Positions 1 to 5,842 of a DNA stretch of 5,842 bases are shown here, piece by piece. Where the stretch lies: assembly GCA_021803845.1 (NCBI GenBank), contig JAJZLA010000120.1, forward strand, positions 1 to 5,842, in the 5' to 3' direction. Position numbers and translations under genes: made by a program. The DNA is from a bacterium. Its GTDB lineage: Bacteria > SZUA-79 > Acidulodesulfobacterales > Acidulodesulfobacteraceae. Each line of letters starts with the position of its first letter. The stretch's first letter is position 1. The notes under the pieces are model-generated. The model was not told where the DNA came from. It did no database searches and saw nothing but the letters and a program-made list of their open reading frames with translations.

Positions 1-1
1 C

Positions 2-106
2 GAACTTAAGGACGGCGATATACCGGATTATGCAAAAATAGTTCCCGCAGGCGTGGAAAAAATAGCTAAACTTTCAAAAGAAGGATGCGCCTATATAGCG
101 CTGTAA
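2..106 (+). CDS. C-terminal end of an unidentified upstream gene (partial)
   Basis: This frame is open from the window edge to a TAA at 104-106 and gives a 34-residue tail ending in SKEGCAYIAL. The other two forward frames hit stop codons within the first 40 bases or so, and the codon use (ATA, AAA, GGC) matches the downstream genes, so this is very probably the real end of a gene. I do not recognise the family: the tail has no motif I can name. Its stop codon is one base from the hisS start (TAATATG), so the two genes are almost certainly in one operon and may be translationally coupled. Confidence 0.7.
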   Translation, partial: ELKDGDIPDYAKIVPAGVEKIAKLSKEGCAYIAL

Positions 107-107
107 T

Positions 108-1457
108 ATGAGCAAACTTATACAGCCGCCTAAAGGGACGAGGGATTTTCTTCCCGAAGAGATGATTTTAAGAAGAAAGGTCATGGAAACCATAAGGGAA
201 TGTTTTGCCCTTTACGGATTCGTAGAAATAGATTCCCCGGTTTTCGAATATTTCGAGCTTCTTTCTAGGAAATGCGGAAGCGAAATCGAAAAAGAGATAT
301 ATGTTTTCGAGGATAAGGCAAAACGCAAACTGGGTTTAAGATTTGAATTTACTTCCCCCTTAGGGCGTTATTACGCTACCAACTCCGAAAAACTTACCAA
401 ACCGTTTAAAAGATACATAATAGGCAAAGTTTACAGATACGAAAATACGCAGGCTGGAAGATACAGGGAATTTTATCAGGCGGATGCCGATATCGTAGGT
501 TCGTATTCTATGAACGTCGAGAACGAACTGCTTGACCTTGCCGTTTTTACCCTTGAAAGGTTGGGCATGGGAAACTATGAGATAGTTATCAACAACAGAA
601 AAATACTCGACGGCATAATTAACGCCGCAGGCATAGACGAAAGCAAAAAAGACGCCGCGCTGAGGGCATTAGATAAAACGGCGAAAATTGGAGAAGCCGG
701 GGTAATTAAAGAATTTAAAGAGAACGGCATCGGCGAAGAAAATTACCGTTCGTTTATGAGGCTGATAGATTTAAACGCCGAATCGGAAGACTCAAAAAAA
801 CTGGCGGCCTTAAAAGAACGCATTTGCGCGGATTTAAAAGACGAATCTATTAAAAATAAGGCAAACGAAGGCATAGAAGAGCTTTCGGCTATAATTGGAA
901 ACGAGCGGAAAGTCGAAACCCGGGAAGGCTCAGGCGTTATAAAATTCGACCCGCTTTTAGTCAGAGGGTTAGGCTATTATACCGGACCTATTTTCGAGAT
1001 AAAATCGAAAGACGTCGCCATAGGAAGTTTTGCTGCAGGCGGCAGATACGATAATCTCGTAGAACTTTACGGCGCCCGTCCCGAAGGCGCGTGCGGAATA
1101 TCGTTCGGCGTCGAAAGAATAATAGATATCATTACCGAAAGGGATAAAGACATATTGAAATCATTTTCTTCGCCGGTAAAGGTTTATATAATTTATTTAA
1201 GCGAAAACGAAAAGATATTTGCCTTAAAAACCGCAAAATTTTTCCGTTTAAAAGGAATTGCTGCCGAATTATCCGTTTCAAGCGAACACAATATAGGAAA
1301 AGAGATAAAATACGCCGATAAAAAGGGCATAGAATATTTTGTAGTAATAGGCGAAAAAGAAGCCTCGGAACAAAAGCTCGCCTTAAAAAACCTTAAAACG
1401 AGAAAAGAAACAGCCGTTTCCGCAGAAGAAGCCGCCGAAGTAATCAAACGCAATTAA
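108..1457 (+). CDS. hisS: histidyl-tRNA synthetase (HisRS), archaeal/eukaryote-like type
   Basis: Cytoplasmic class II aminoacyl-tRNA synthetase that activates histidine with ATP and charges tRNA-His. The 449-residue protein has all expected parts in order. The N-terminus carries the family signature PPKGTRDFLPEE (residues 7-18), which fixes the start. Motif 1 is around 37-52, the TSPLGRY segment at 82-88, and motif 2 is KVYRYENTQAGRYREFYQ at 107-124. A helical insertion follows, then the HisRS-specific histidine motif RGLGYYTG at 286-293, the GGRYDNLVELYG segment at 311-322, and motif 3 (GISFGVERI) at 330-338. The C-terminal alpha/beta anticodon-binding domain spans about 356-446. It is full length, so it is an enzyme rather than the HisZ regulatory paralogue, which lacks several of these elements. 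Motif 2 resembles archaeal/eukaryotic HisRS more than the E. coli form. Residue 289 is Gly where many HisRS have Asp (RGLDYY). There is no Shine-Dalgarno sequence at normal distance (the nearest AAGGA is about 22 bases upstream). The start sits one base after the previous stop, which suggests coupled translation. Confidence 0.97.
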   Translation: MSKLIQPPKGTRDFLPEEMILRRKVMETIRECFALYGFVEIDSPVFEYFELLSRKCGSEIEKEIYVFEDKAKRKLGLRFEFTSPLGRYYATNSEKLTKPFKRYIIGKVYRYENTQAGRYREFYQADADIVGSYSMNVENELLDLAVFTLERLGMGNYEIVINNRKILDGIINAAGIDESKKDAALRALDKTAKIGEAGVIKEFKENGIGEENYRSFMRLIDLNAESEDSKKLAALKERICADLKDESIKNKANEGIEELSAIIGNERKVETREGSGVIKFDPLLVRGLGYYTGPIFEIKSKDVAIGSFAAGGRYDNLVELYGARPEGACGISFGVERIIDIITERDKDILKSFSSPVKVYIIYLSENEKIFALKTAKFFRLKGIAAELSVSSEHNIGKEIKYADKKGIEYFVVIGEKEASEQKLALKNLKTRKETAVSAEEAAEVIKRN

Positions 1458-1491
1458 ATTAATTATCGGCTAAAAAGTTATATTAATTTGC

Positions 1492-2238
1492 ATGTTTAAA
1501 TTTTTTAAAAAAAAGCGCGATAAAACGGTTATAAAATCGGAAATAATAATAAGCGGTTTTAATATTACGGTTTTAAAAAAAGATATTAAAAATCTTCACT
1601 TAAACGTACTTCCGCCGGACGGAAAGGTAAGGGTTTCGGCGCCGAAGAGAATGGACGACCGGTCCGTCCGCGTTTTTATAATATCAAAACTGCCGTGGAT
1701 AGAAAAACACGTAAACAGCTTTAAAGTGCGGCCGAGAGAAACTCCTAGGGAATATATTTCGGGTGAAAGCCATTATTTTAAAGGAGAAAAATATTTGCTC
1801 AACGTTATCGAATACTGCGGAAAACCTTATATAACGATAAACAATAAAAAATATATAGATTTTTACGTAAAGAAAGATGCGCATTTAGAGGAAAAGAAAA
1901 AAGTTTTTTTACTCTGGCAGAGGGAAGAATTAGCAAAAGAGCTTTCCGGCATATTTAATAAATGGCAGGAAATTATGGGAGTTTCTGTGGAAGAGTGGAG
2001 AATAAAACGCATGAAGACGAAGTGGGGCACCTGCAACACTTCAGCAAAAAGGATATGGATAAACCTGGAACTCGCTAAAAAACCGGTTTATTGCATCGAA
2101 TATATCGTCATCCACGAATTGGCGCATCTTATTGAGAGAAATCATAATAAAAAATTTACGGCGGTTATGGATAAATTTATTCCTCAGTGGAGAAGCTATA
2201 AAAAAGAATTAAACTCTTCTTTTTTAAATATTGCATGA
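1492..2238 (+). CDS. YgjP/DUF45-type zinc metallopeptidase (M48-like, SprT-related annotation)
   Basis: Predicted cytoplasmic zinc-dependent peptidase of 248 residues. The zinc site is HELAH at residues 208-212, followed by H218 in the ERNHNKKF segment as the likely third ligand, the usual HELAHxxxxNHxxxF layout of this family. The second signature lies upstream: KTKWGTCNTSAKRIWINLELAKKP at about 175-198, equivalent to the family's RWGSCS...INWRL segment. The N-terminal part, with KNLHLNVLPPDGKVRVSAP at about 34-52, is the beta-rich region common to these proteins. I see no signal peptide or membrane segment; the N-terminus (FKFFKKKRDK) is simply basic. Length is typical for the family. The substrate is unknown. 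Relatives are often found near type I restriction genes or as stand-alone genes; none of the former is visible here. The ATG is 34 bp after hisS, so co-transcription is likely. No clear Shine-Dalgarno sequence precedes it, and the next in-frame Met (residue 54) would cut into the conserved N-terminal region, so this start is preferred. Confidence 0.88.
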   Translation: MFKFFKKKRDKTVIKSEIIISGFNITVLKKDIKNLHLNVLPPDGKVRVSAPKRMDDRSVRVFIISKLPWIEKHVNSFKVRPRETPREYISGESHYFKGEKYLLNVIEYCGKPYITINNKKYIDFYVKKDAHLEEKKKVFLLWQREELAKELSGIFNKWQEIMGVSVEEWRIKRMKTKWGTCNTSAKRIWINLELAKKPVYCIEYIVIHELAHLIERNHNKKFTAVMDKFIPQWRSYKKELNSSFLNIA

Positions 2239-2240
2239 TC

Positions 2241-2274
2241 CCGGTGATTCACAAAACTATTCCGGCAATTTTTT
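2241..2274 (+). terminator. weak candidate rho-independent terminator after the metallopeptidase gene
   Basis: Three bases after the TGA, CCGG at 2241-2244 can pair with CCGG at 2262-2265. Two to three further pairs are possible inside (GAT with ATT, one bulged T), around a loop of about ten bases. A run of six T follows at 2269-2274, separated from the stem by CAA. The position is right for ending the hisS-metallopeptidase transcript, but the stem is short and the T-run is offset, so the call is tentative. Confidence 0.35.
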
Positions 2275-2315
2275 AGATAATCTATTTTTCTATTACTCCG
2301 AGCCCTCATATTCGT

Positions 2316-2344
2316 TTGACTTTTTTAAAATAATGGTTTAAAAT
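2316..2344 (+). promoter_or_regulatory. sigma70-type promoter candidate for the carboxylase operon
   Basis: TTGACT at 2316-2321 and TAAAAT at 2339-2344 are separated by exactly 17 bases. This is one mismatch from the -35 consensus (TTGACA) and one from the -10 consensus (TATAAT). Transcription would begin near 2350, giving a leader of about 108 bases before the pycA start at 2459. It is the best -35/-10 pair in the gap. Other TATAAT hexamers at 2401-2406 and 2425-2430 lack a partner -35 at suitable spacing, though they could act as weaker starts in this AT-rich gap. Confidence 0.55.
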
Positions 2345-2359
2345 TAATCATCGACCGCT

Positions 2360-2398
2360 GTTTGTAAAAATTTAACCGCCGTTAGTTTTTGTTCAAAC
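2360..2398 (+). promoter_or_regulatory. imperfect hairpin in the predicted leader of the carboxylase operon
   Basis: GTTTG (2360-2364) pairs with CAAAC (2394-2398), AAAA (2367-2370) with TTTT (2387-2390), and TAAC (2373-2376) with GTTA (2381-2384). Small internal mismatches separate the three blocks, and the loop is CGCC. It begins about ten bases after the predicted transcription start and is not followed by a T-run, so it is not an intrinsic terminator. It could be a 5'-UTR structure or an operator-like dyad. It could also be chance, because the arms are mostly A and T. It matches no riboswitch class that I know. Confidence 0.3.
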
Positions 2399-2458
2399 TC
2401 TATAATACAAACTGCTTCCACTAATATAATTTATCTTAGTTATAAATCTATAAATTTT

Positions 2459-3883
2459 ATGAAACAATTTAAAAAAGTATTGATAGCCAACAGAGGCGAG
2501 ATTGCTTCGAGAGTTATCAGGGCTTGTAAAGAGCTCGGCATTAAAACCGTTGCAATTTATTCCGAAGCCGACGGACAGGCTCTTCACGTAAAAAAAGCGG
2601 ACGAGGCTTATCTTGTGGGTCCCGGTCCGATATCCGGATACCTTAATATCAACAGGATAGTAGATTTAGCAATAAATACTGGCGCCGACGCCATACATCC
2701 AGGATACGGATTTCTGTCGGAAAATCCGAAGTTTCCCGAAGTATGCGAAAAAAGAGGCGTAATATTCATAGGCCCGTCCTCCCGGACTATAGCTATGATG
2801 GGAGACAAGATAGAATCCAAAAGGCTTATGAAATCGGTTGGAGTTCCGGTAGTCGAAGGATCGGAAGGCGGGGTCGAATCGGAGGAAGAGGCTGTTGGGG
2901 TCGCCAATAAAATAGGCTATCCGGTTATGATAAAAGCTTCGGCGGGCGGCGGAGGAAAAGGCATAAGGATATGTTTTAACGACGAGGAGCTGATTAAAAA
3001 CTTTTCTATATCCCGTTCCGAAGCCGAAAAATCGTTCGGAAATCCAGAAGTTTTTATAGAAAAATACATAGAAAAGCCGCACCATATCGAATTTCAAATA
3101 CTCGCGGATAATTACGGCAACATTATACATCTCGGCGAAAGAGACTGCTCTATACAGAGAAGGCACCAAAAACTGATAGAAATAGCACCTTCTCTCATAC
3201 TTAACGAAGAAATGCGCAAAAAAATGGGCGAATCGTCTATAAAAGCCGCACGCGCCTGCAACTACCGCAATGCAGGAACAATAGAATATATTGTCGATAA
3301 ACACGGAAATTACTACTTTATGGAAATGAACACCAGGATACAGGTGGAACACAGCGTTACTGAAATAGTTACCGGAGTCGATATAGTAGGAGAACAGATA
3401 CAGATAGCTATGGGTAAAGAGCTCGACATTAAGCAGGAAGACGTTTCTATGAGAGGGTATGCCATAGAATGCCGCATTAACGCCGAAAATCCCAGAAAAG
3501 ATTTTATTCCCAGCACAGGAAAAATCACTGCTTATTATTCTCCGGGAGGGATAGGAGTGAGGATAGACGGCGCCGTTTATAAAGATTACGTCATTCAGCC
3601 TTTTTACGATTCGATGATTGCAAAACTGACGGTGAGCGGCAGAACTTGGGAAGAGACAGTGCGAAGGGCGCAGAGGGCGCTGGACGAATACGTGGTAAAA
3701 GGCATCAAGACTACCATACCGTTTCAGCTTAAAATAGTTCAGGACGAAGATTTTTTAAAAGGCAACTTCGATACGCATTTTATAGACGAAAGGCTTTATT
3801 TGAGGGACTATAAATTGCAAAAAGACCCTTTCGACCGGATACTTGCCATATCGGCGGCCATATCGGCTTATTACGGAATTTAG
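2459..3883 (+). CDS. pycA: biotin carboxylase subunit of a two-subunit pyruvate (or 2-oxoglutarate) carboxylase
   Basis: ATP-grasp enzyme that carboxylates the biotin of its partner using ATP and bicarbonate. The 474-residue protein is complete. The N-terminus KKVLIANRGEIASRVIRACKELG (residues 5-27) is the family hallmark and fixes the ATG. HPGYGFLSEN is at 80-89. ATP is bound by K117, K159 and the glycine-rich loop GGGGKG (163-168). Catalytic residues K238 (in RRHQKLIE), E276, E289, N291, R293, Q295, E297 and R339 are all present, matching the active-site set known from E. coli AccC. Past the usual end of AccC there is a tail of about 25 residues (DPFDRILAISAAISAYYGI). Such tails are common in the separate biotin carboxylase subunits of two-subunit pyruvate carboxylases. 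With the following carboxyltransferase gene 28 bp away, this argues for PycA rather than acetyl-CoA carboxylase AccC. The Hydrogenobacter CfiB subunit of 2-oxoglutarate carboxylase is the main alternative. No Shine-Dalgarno sequence precedes the start; the last 20 bases upstream are almost all A and T. Confidence 0.92.
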   Translation: MKQFKKVLIANRGEIASRVIRACKELGIKTVAIYSEADGQALHVKKADEAYLVGPGPISGYLNINRIVDLAINTGADAIHPGYGFLSENPKFPEVCEKRGVIFIGPSSRTIAMMGDKIESKRLMKSVGVPVVEGSEGGVESEEEAVGVANKIGYPVMIKASAGGGGKGIRICFNDEELIKNFSISRSEAEKSFGNPEVFIEKYIEKPHHIEFQILADNYGNIIHLGERDCSIQRRHQKLIEIAPSLILNEEMRKKMGESSIKAARACNYRNAGTIEYIVDKHGNYYFMEMNTRIQVEHSVTEIVTGVDIVGEQIQIAMGKELDIKQEDVSMRGYAIECRINAENPRKDFIPSTGKITAYYSPGGIGVRIDGAVYKDYVIQPFYDSMIAKLTVSGRTWEETVRRAQRALDEYVVKGIKTTIPFQLKIVQDEDFLKGNFDTHFIDERLYLRDYKLQKDPFDRILAISAAISAYYGI

Positions 3884-3895
3884 TATAATATAAGT

Positions 3896-3902
3896 AAAAA
3901 GG
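3896..3902 (+). promoter_or_regulatory. ribosome binding site of the carboxyltransferase gene
   Basis: AAAAAGG lies nine bases before the ATG at 3912. It is the only recognisable Shine-Dalgarno-like sequence at proper spacing among the four starts in this window. It supports the ATG at 3912. Confidence 0.55.
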
Positions 3903-3911
3903 TAAAAATAC

Positions 3912-5816
3912 ATGGAAGAAAAAAGCTACATAAGAAAAATAGGCATTACCGAAACGGTTTTAAGGGATGCACACCAATCTCTTTTAGCTACGAGAATGAT
4001 TACACCTGATATACTCGGCATAGCTAATGTTCTAGATAATATTGGATTCTGGTCTTTAGAGGTGTGGGGAGGAGCGACGTTCGATTCGTGCCTGAGGTTT
4101 TTAAAAGAAGACCCGTGGGAAAGACTCAAAAGAGTCAGAAAAGCATATAAAAACTCAAGGCTGCAGATGCTTTTAAGGGGGCAGAATTTAGTCGGCTACA
4201 GGCATTATGCGGACGACGTGGTTGAAAAGTTTGTTTCGTTAAGCGCCGATAACGGTATAGACGTATTCAGGATATTCGATTCGCTGAACGATTTCAGAAA
4301 CATAAAAAAAGCCGTAGAAACGGCAAAAAAGAAGAAAAAGATCGTTGAGGCTACTATATGTTATACGACAAGCCCCGTCCATACGAACGAGCTTTTTACG
4401 CAGATGGCTTTGGAGCTTGAGAATATGGGCGCGGACACTATATGCATAAAAGATATGGCGGGACTTCTTTCTCCCACTAACGCTTATAATCTTGTATCTA
4501 TGATTAGAAAAAAAATAAGCCTTCCTATACATGTGCATTCCCATTCGACCAGCGGTTTTGCTTCTATGTCTTTATTGAAAGCGGTTGAAGCGGGAGCGGA
4601 TAATATCGATACGGCCATCTCTTCTATGTCGTGCGGAACGTCGCATCCTCCAACCGAGTCTATGGTTTTTACGTTATCCGAGATGGGTTACGATATCGAC
4701 CTGGACCTCGAAAAACTTAAAGAAGTTGCGGATTATTTCAGAAACGTAAGGAAAAGATACGGCTCTTTGGAAAGCGAATATACAAATATTAATGCGGATA
4801 TCATAGTTACTCAGGTTCCCGGCGGAATGATGTCTAATCTGGCAAACCAGCTTAAAGAGCAGAATGCTCTAGATAAAATGGAGGAGGTGCTTTACGAAGT
4901 TCCCCAGGTCAGGGAGGATTTCGGTTTTCCCCCGTTAGTTACCCCTACCTCTCAGATTGTAGGAACGCAGGCCGCCCTTAACGTTATAACGGGCGAAAAA
5001 TATAAAGTGGTAACAAGCGAAACAAGAAATTACCTTAAAGGCTATTACGGCAAACCGCCTGCCGAAATTAATTCCGATATACAGAAACGCGTGCTCGGAA
5101 ACGAAGAAATAGTTACCGTCAGGCCTGCGGATTTGATAGAGCCGGAATTATCAAAAGAATACAAAGATATTAAAGGGTTTAAAATAAACAAAGAAGATTT
5201 ACTTTCGTATGTCTTATTTCCCAATATCGCCTTAGAGTTTTTTAAAGCGAGGAAAGAAGGAGTTTTGCCGGATTATTCGAAACCTACCGATAAAGAATCG
5301 GTTTTAAGTCCGGTGCAGGAGCAGAACATCCCGCAAGAATCGGCAGCCGCTTTGGAAAAAGACGGAGGACTGGCTCCGAGCGAGTTTATCGTTACCGTTC
5401 ACGGCGAAAGTTATAAGATAAAAATTGCAGGCGTAGGACACAAATCCGACCAAAAAAGACCGTTTTTCTTGAATATCGACGGTGCCCTCGAAGAAGTAGT
5501 CATAGAATCGCTTACTGAAATCGTCCCGAGCGCAGGGGGAGAGATAGTCGGCGAAAGCATAGCAAGGTCGAAAAGGCCTTCTCCTAAAAGAGACGGGGAC
5601 GTTTATGCCCCCATGCCCGGAAGAATTACAAAAGTTATAGTTAAAGAAGGCAGTCCGGTAAAAGCGGGCGATACCGTTTTAATAGTAGAAGCGATGAAAA
5701 TGGAAAACGAGATACATACTCCTATCGACGGCGTGGTTAAAGAAATTTATATAAAAGAAGGAGACAGCGTGAATCCTGACGAAACCTTAATTTACGTCGA
5801 GGCTTGCAATGCTTAA
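3912..5816 (+). CDS. pycB: carboxyltransferase-biotinyl subunit of a two-subunit pyruvate (or 2-oxoglutarate) carboxylase
   Basis: Transfers the carboxyl group from carboxybiotin to a 2-oxoacid, most likely pyruvate to give oxaloacetate. The 634-residue protein has the full OadA/PycB layout. A metal-dependent TIM-barrel carboxyltransferase occupies about residues 10-270. It contains TETVLRDAHQSLLATRM (13-29; D19 a metal ligand), EVWGGATFD (50-58), LLRGQNLVGYRHYADD (87-102), FRIFDSLND (119-127), the lysine expected to be carboxylated in IKDMAGLL (K180), and metal-binding HSH (H209, H211). The conserved PYC/OadA domain runs to about 445 (QVPGGMMSNL at 301-310, TPTSQIVGTQAALNV at 344-358). A Pro/Glu/Ala-rich linker (about 452-488) and a small beta-rich segment (about 491-540) follow. 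The biotinyl domain spans about 561-632, with the biotin attachment lysine K596 in EAMKMENE. The biotin carboxylase gene just upstream favours a carboxylase over the oxaloacetate decarboxylase sodium pump; no membrane subunit (OadB/OadG) is present in the window. CfiA of 2-oxoglutarate carboxylase remains possible. A biotin protein ligase must be encoded elsewhere. Confidence 0.9.
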   Translation: MEEKSYIRKIGITETVLRDAHQSLLATRMITPDILGIANVLDNIGFWSLEVWGGATFDSCLRFLKEDPWERLKRVRKAYKNSRLQMLLRGQNLVGYRHYADDVVEKFVSLSADNGIDVFRIFDSLNDFRNIKKAVETAKKKKKIVEATICYTTSPVHTNELFTQMALELENMGADTICIKDMAGLLSPTNAYNLVSMIRKKISLPIHVHSHSTSGFASMSLLKAVEAGADNIDTAISSMSCGTSHPPTESMVFTLSEMGYDIDLDLEKLKEVADYFRNVRKRYGSLESEYTNINADIIVTQVPGGMMSNLANQLKEQNALDKMEEVLYEVPQVREDFGFPPLVTPTSQIVGTQAALNVITGEKYKVVTSETRNYLKGYYGKPPAEINSDIQKRVLGNEEIVTVRPADLIEPELSKEYKDIKGFKINKEDLLSYVLFPNIALEFFKARKEGVLPDYSKPTDKESVLSPVQEQNIPQESAAALEKDGGLAPSEFIVTVHGESYKIKIAGVGHKSDQKRPFFLNIDGALEEVVIESLTEIVPSAGGEIVGESIARSKRPSPKRDGDVYAPMPGRITKVIVKEGSPVKAGDTVLIVEAMKMENEIHTPIDGVVKEIYIKEGDSVNPDETLIYVEACNA

Positions 5817-5830
5817 TTTTGTGGTATAAT
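5804..5830 (+). promoter_or_regulatory. extended -10 promoter candidate for the gene beyond the window
   Basis: A perfect TATAAT at 5825-5830 is preceded directly by TGG (5822-5824), which makes an extended -10 element. A TTGCAA at 5804-5809, inside the last codons of pycB, could be a -35 with a short 15-base spacer. The gene it would serve lies outside the window, and no terminator is visible between pycB and this site. The hexamer could still be chance in AT-rich intergenic DNA. Confidence 0.4.
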
Positions 5831-5842
5831 TTAGTAAGAAAG

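Noticed and set aside
108..1457. HisZ, the ATP phosphoribosyltransferase regulatory paralogue of HisRS
   Set aside because: The protein has complete catalytic motifs 1-3, the histidine-binding motif and a C-terminal anticodon-binding domain, and no histidine biosynthesis gene is visible nearby.
2239..2458. A small gene, tRNA or known riboswitch in the gap before pycA
   Set aside because: I see no credible open frame with a start signal, no cloverleaf or TTCGA-type T-arm, and no known riboswitch core. The gap is accounted for by the weak terminator, the promoter and the dyad, with the remainder plain AT-rich sequence.
2666..3352. A 228-codon open frame on the minus strand inside pycA
   Set aside because: It is entirely antisense to a strongly conserved biotin carboxylase. 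Its translation is rich in Phe, Tyr and Cys with no recognisable domain. It is a shadow of the codon bias of pycA. The shorter minus-strand frames over hisS, the metallopeptidase gene and pycB are rejected for the same reason.
2459..3883. AccC of acetyl-CoA carboxylase
   Set aside because: The core motifs would fit, but there is no accB or accA/accD nearby. The protein has the extra C-terminal tail of about 25 residues common in PycA-type subunits, and it is paired with a 2-oxoacid carboxyltransferase carrying its own biotinyl domain.
3861..3889. A full -35/-10 promoter ahead of pycB using TATAAT at 3884-3889
   Set aside because: No acceptable -35 hexamer lies 15-19 bases upstream and there is no TGn extension, so it is not listed as a promoter. 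Only its resemblance to the motif after pycB is reported as a finding.
3912..5816. Alpha subunit of the sodium-pumping oxaloacetate decarboxylase (OadA)
   Set aside because: The domain layout is shared, but the immediate upstream partner is a biotin carboxylase, which a decarboxylase does not need. No OadB or OadG membrane subunit is seen up to the window end. This is not absolute, because the genes beyond 5842 are unseen.

Overview
This is an ordinary housekeeping stretch of a moderately AT-rich prokaryotic genome. All genes lie on the + strand. In order they are: the last 34 codons of an unidentified gene, a complete histidyl-tRNA synthetase gene (hisS), a small YgjP-type zinc metallopeptidase gene, a 220-bp non-coding gap, and a two-gene operon for a biotin-dependent carboxylase (biotin carboxylase subunit, then a carboxyltransferase subunit carrying its own biotinyl domain). 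I see no mobile element, CRISPR array, tRNA, rRNA or frameshift, and nothing that amounts to an undescribed multi-gene system.

Organism: the proteins are rich in Lys, Ile and Glu. ATA (Ile), AAA (Lys) and AGA/AGG (Arg) codons are frequent. The -35/-10 promoter candidates look sigma70-like, which favours a bacterium. The HisRS, however, has a motif 2 region (RYREFYQADADIVG) closer to the archaeal/eukaryotic branch than to the E. coli type. A split two-subunit 2-oxoacid carboxylase is typical of anaerobic or autotrophic lineages such as Aquificota, some Proteobacteria and methanogens. My best guess is an uncultured anaerobic or chemolithotrophic bacterium, but the window alone does not fix the phylum.

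Layout: positions 1-2238 look like one transcription unit. The upstream gene's stop and the hisS start are one base apart (TAATATG), and the metallopeptidase starts 34 bp after hisS. A weak hairpin plus T-run follows the metallopeptidase stop. The gap at 2239-2458 also holds a good promoter candidate (TTGACT-17 bp-TAAAAT) and, just downstream, an imperfect hairpin in the predicted leader of the carboxylase operon. The two carboxylase genes (2459-3883 and 3912-5816) are 28 bp apart and are probably co-transcribed. The window ends 26 bp after the second gene, in an extended -10 promoter-like sequence that probably serves whatever lies downstream.

How the genes work together: the biotin carboxylase uses ATP and bicarbonate to carboxylate the biotin on Lys596 of the partner. 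The partner's metal-dependent TIM-barrel domain then transfers the carboxyl group to a 2-oxoacid. Pyruvate (giving oxaloacetate, for anaplerosis and gluconeogenesis) is the default reading. 2-Oxoglutarate, as in the Hydrogenobacter reductive TCA cycle, cannot be excluded from sequence alone. The hisS and metallopeptidase genes have no obvious functional link to this operon.
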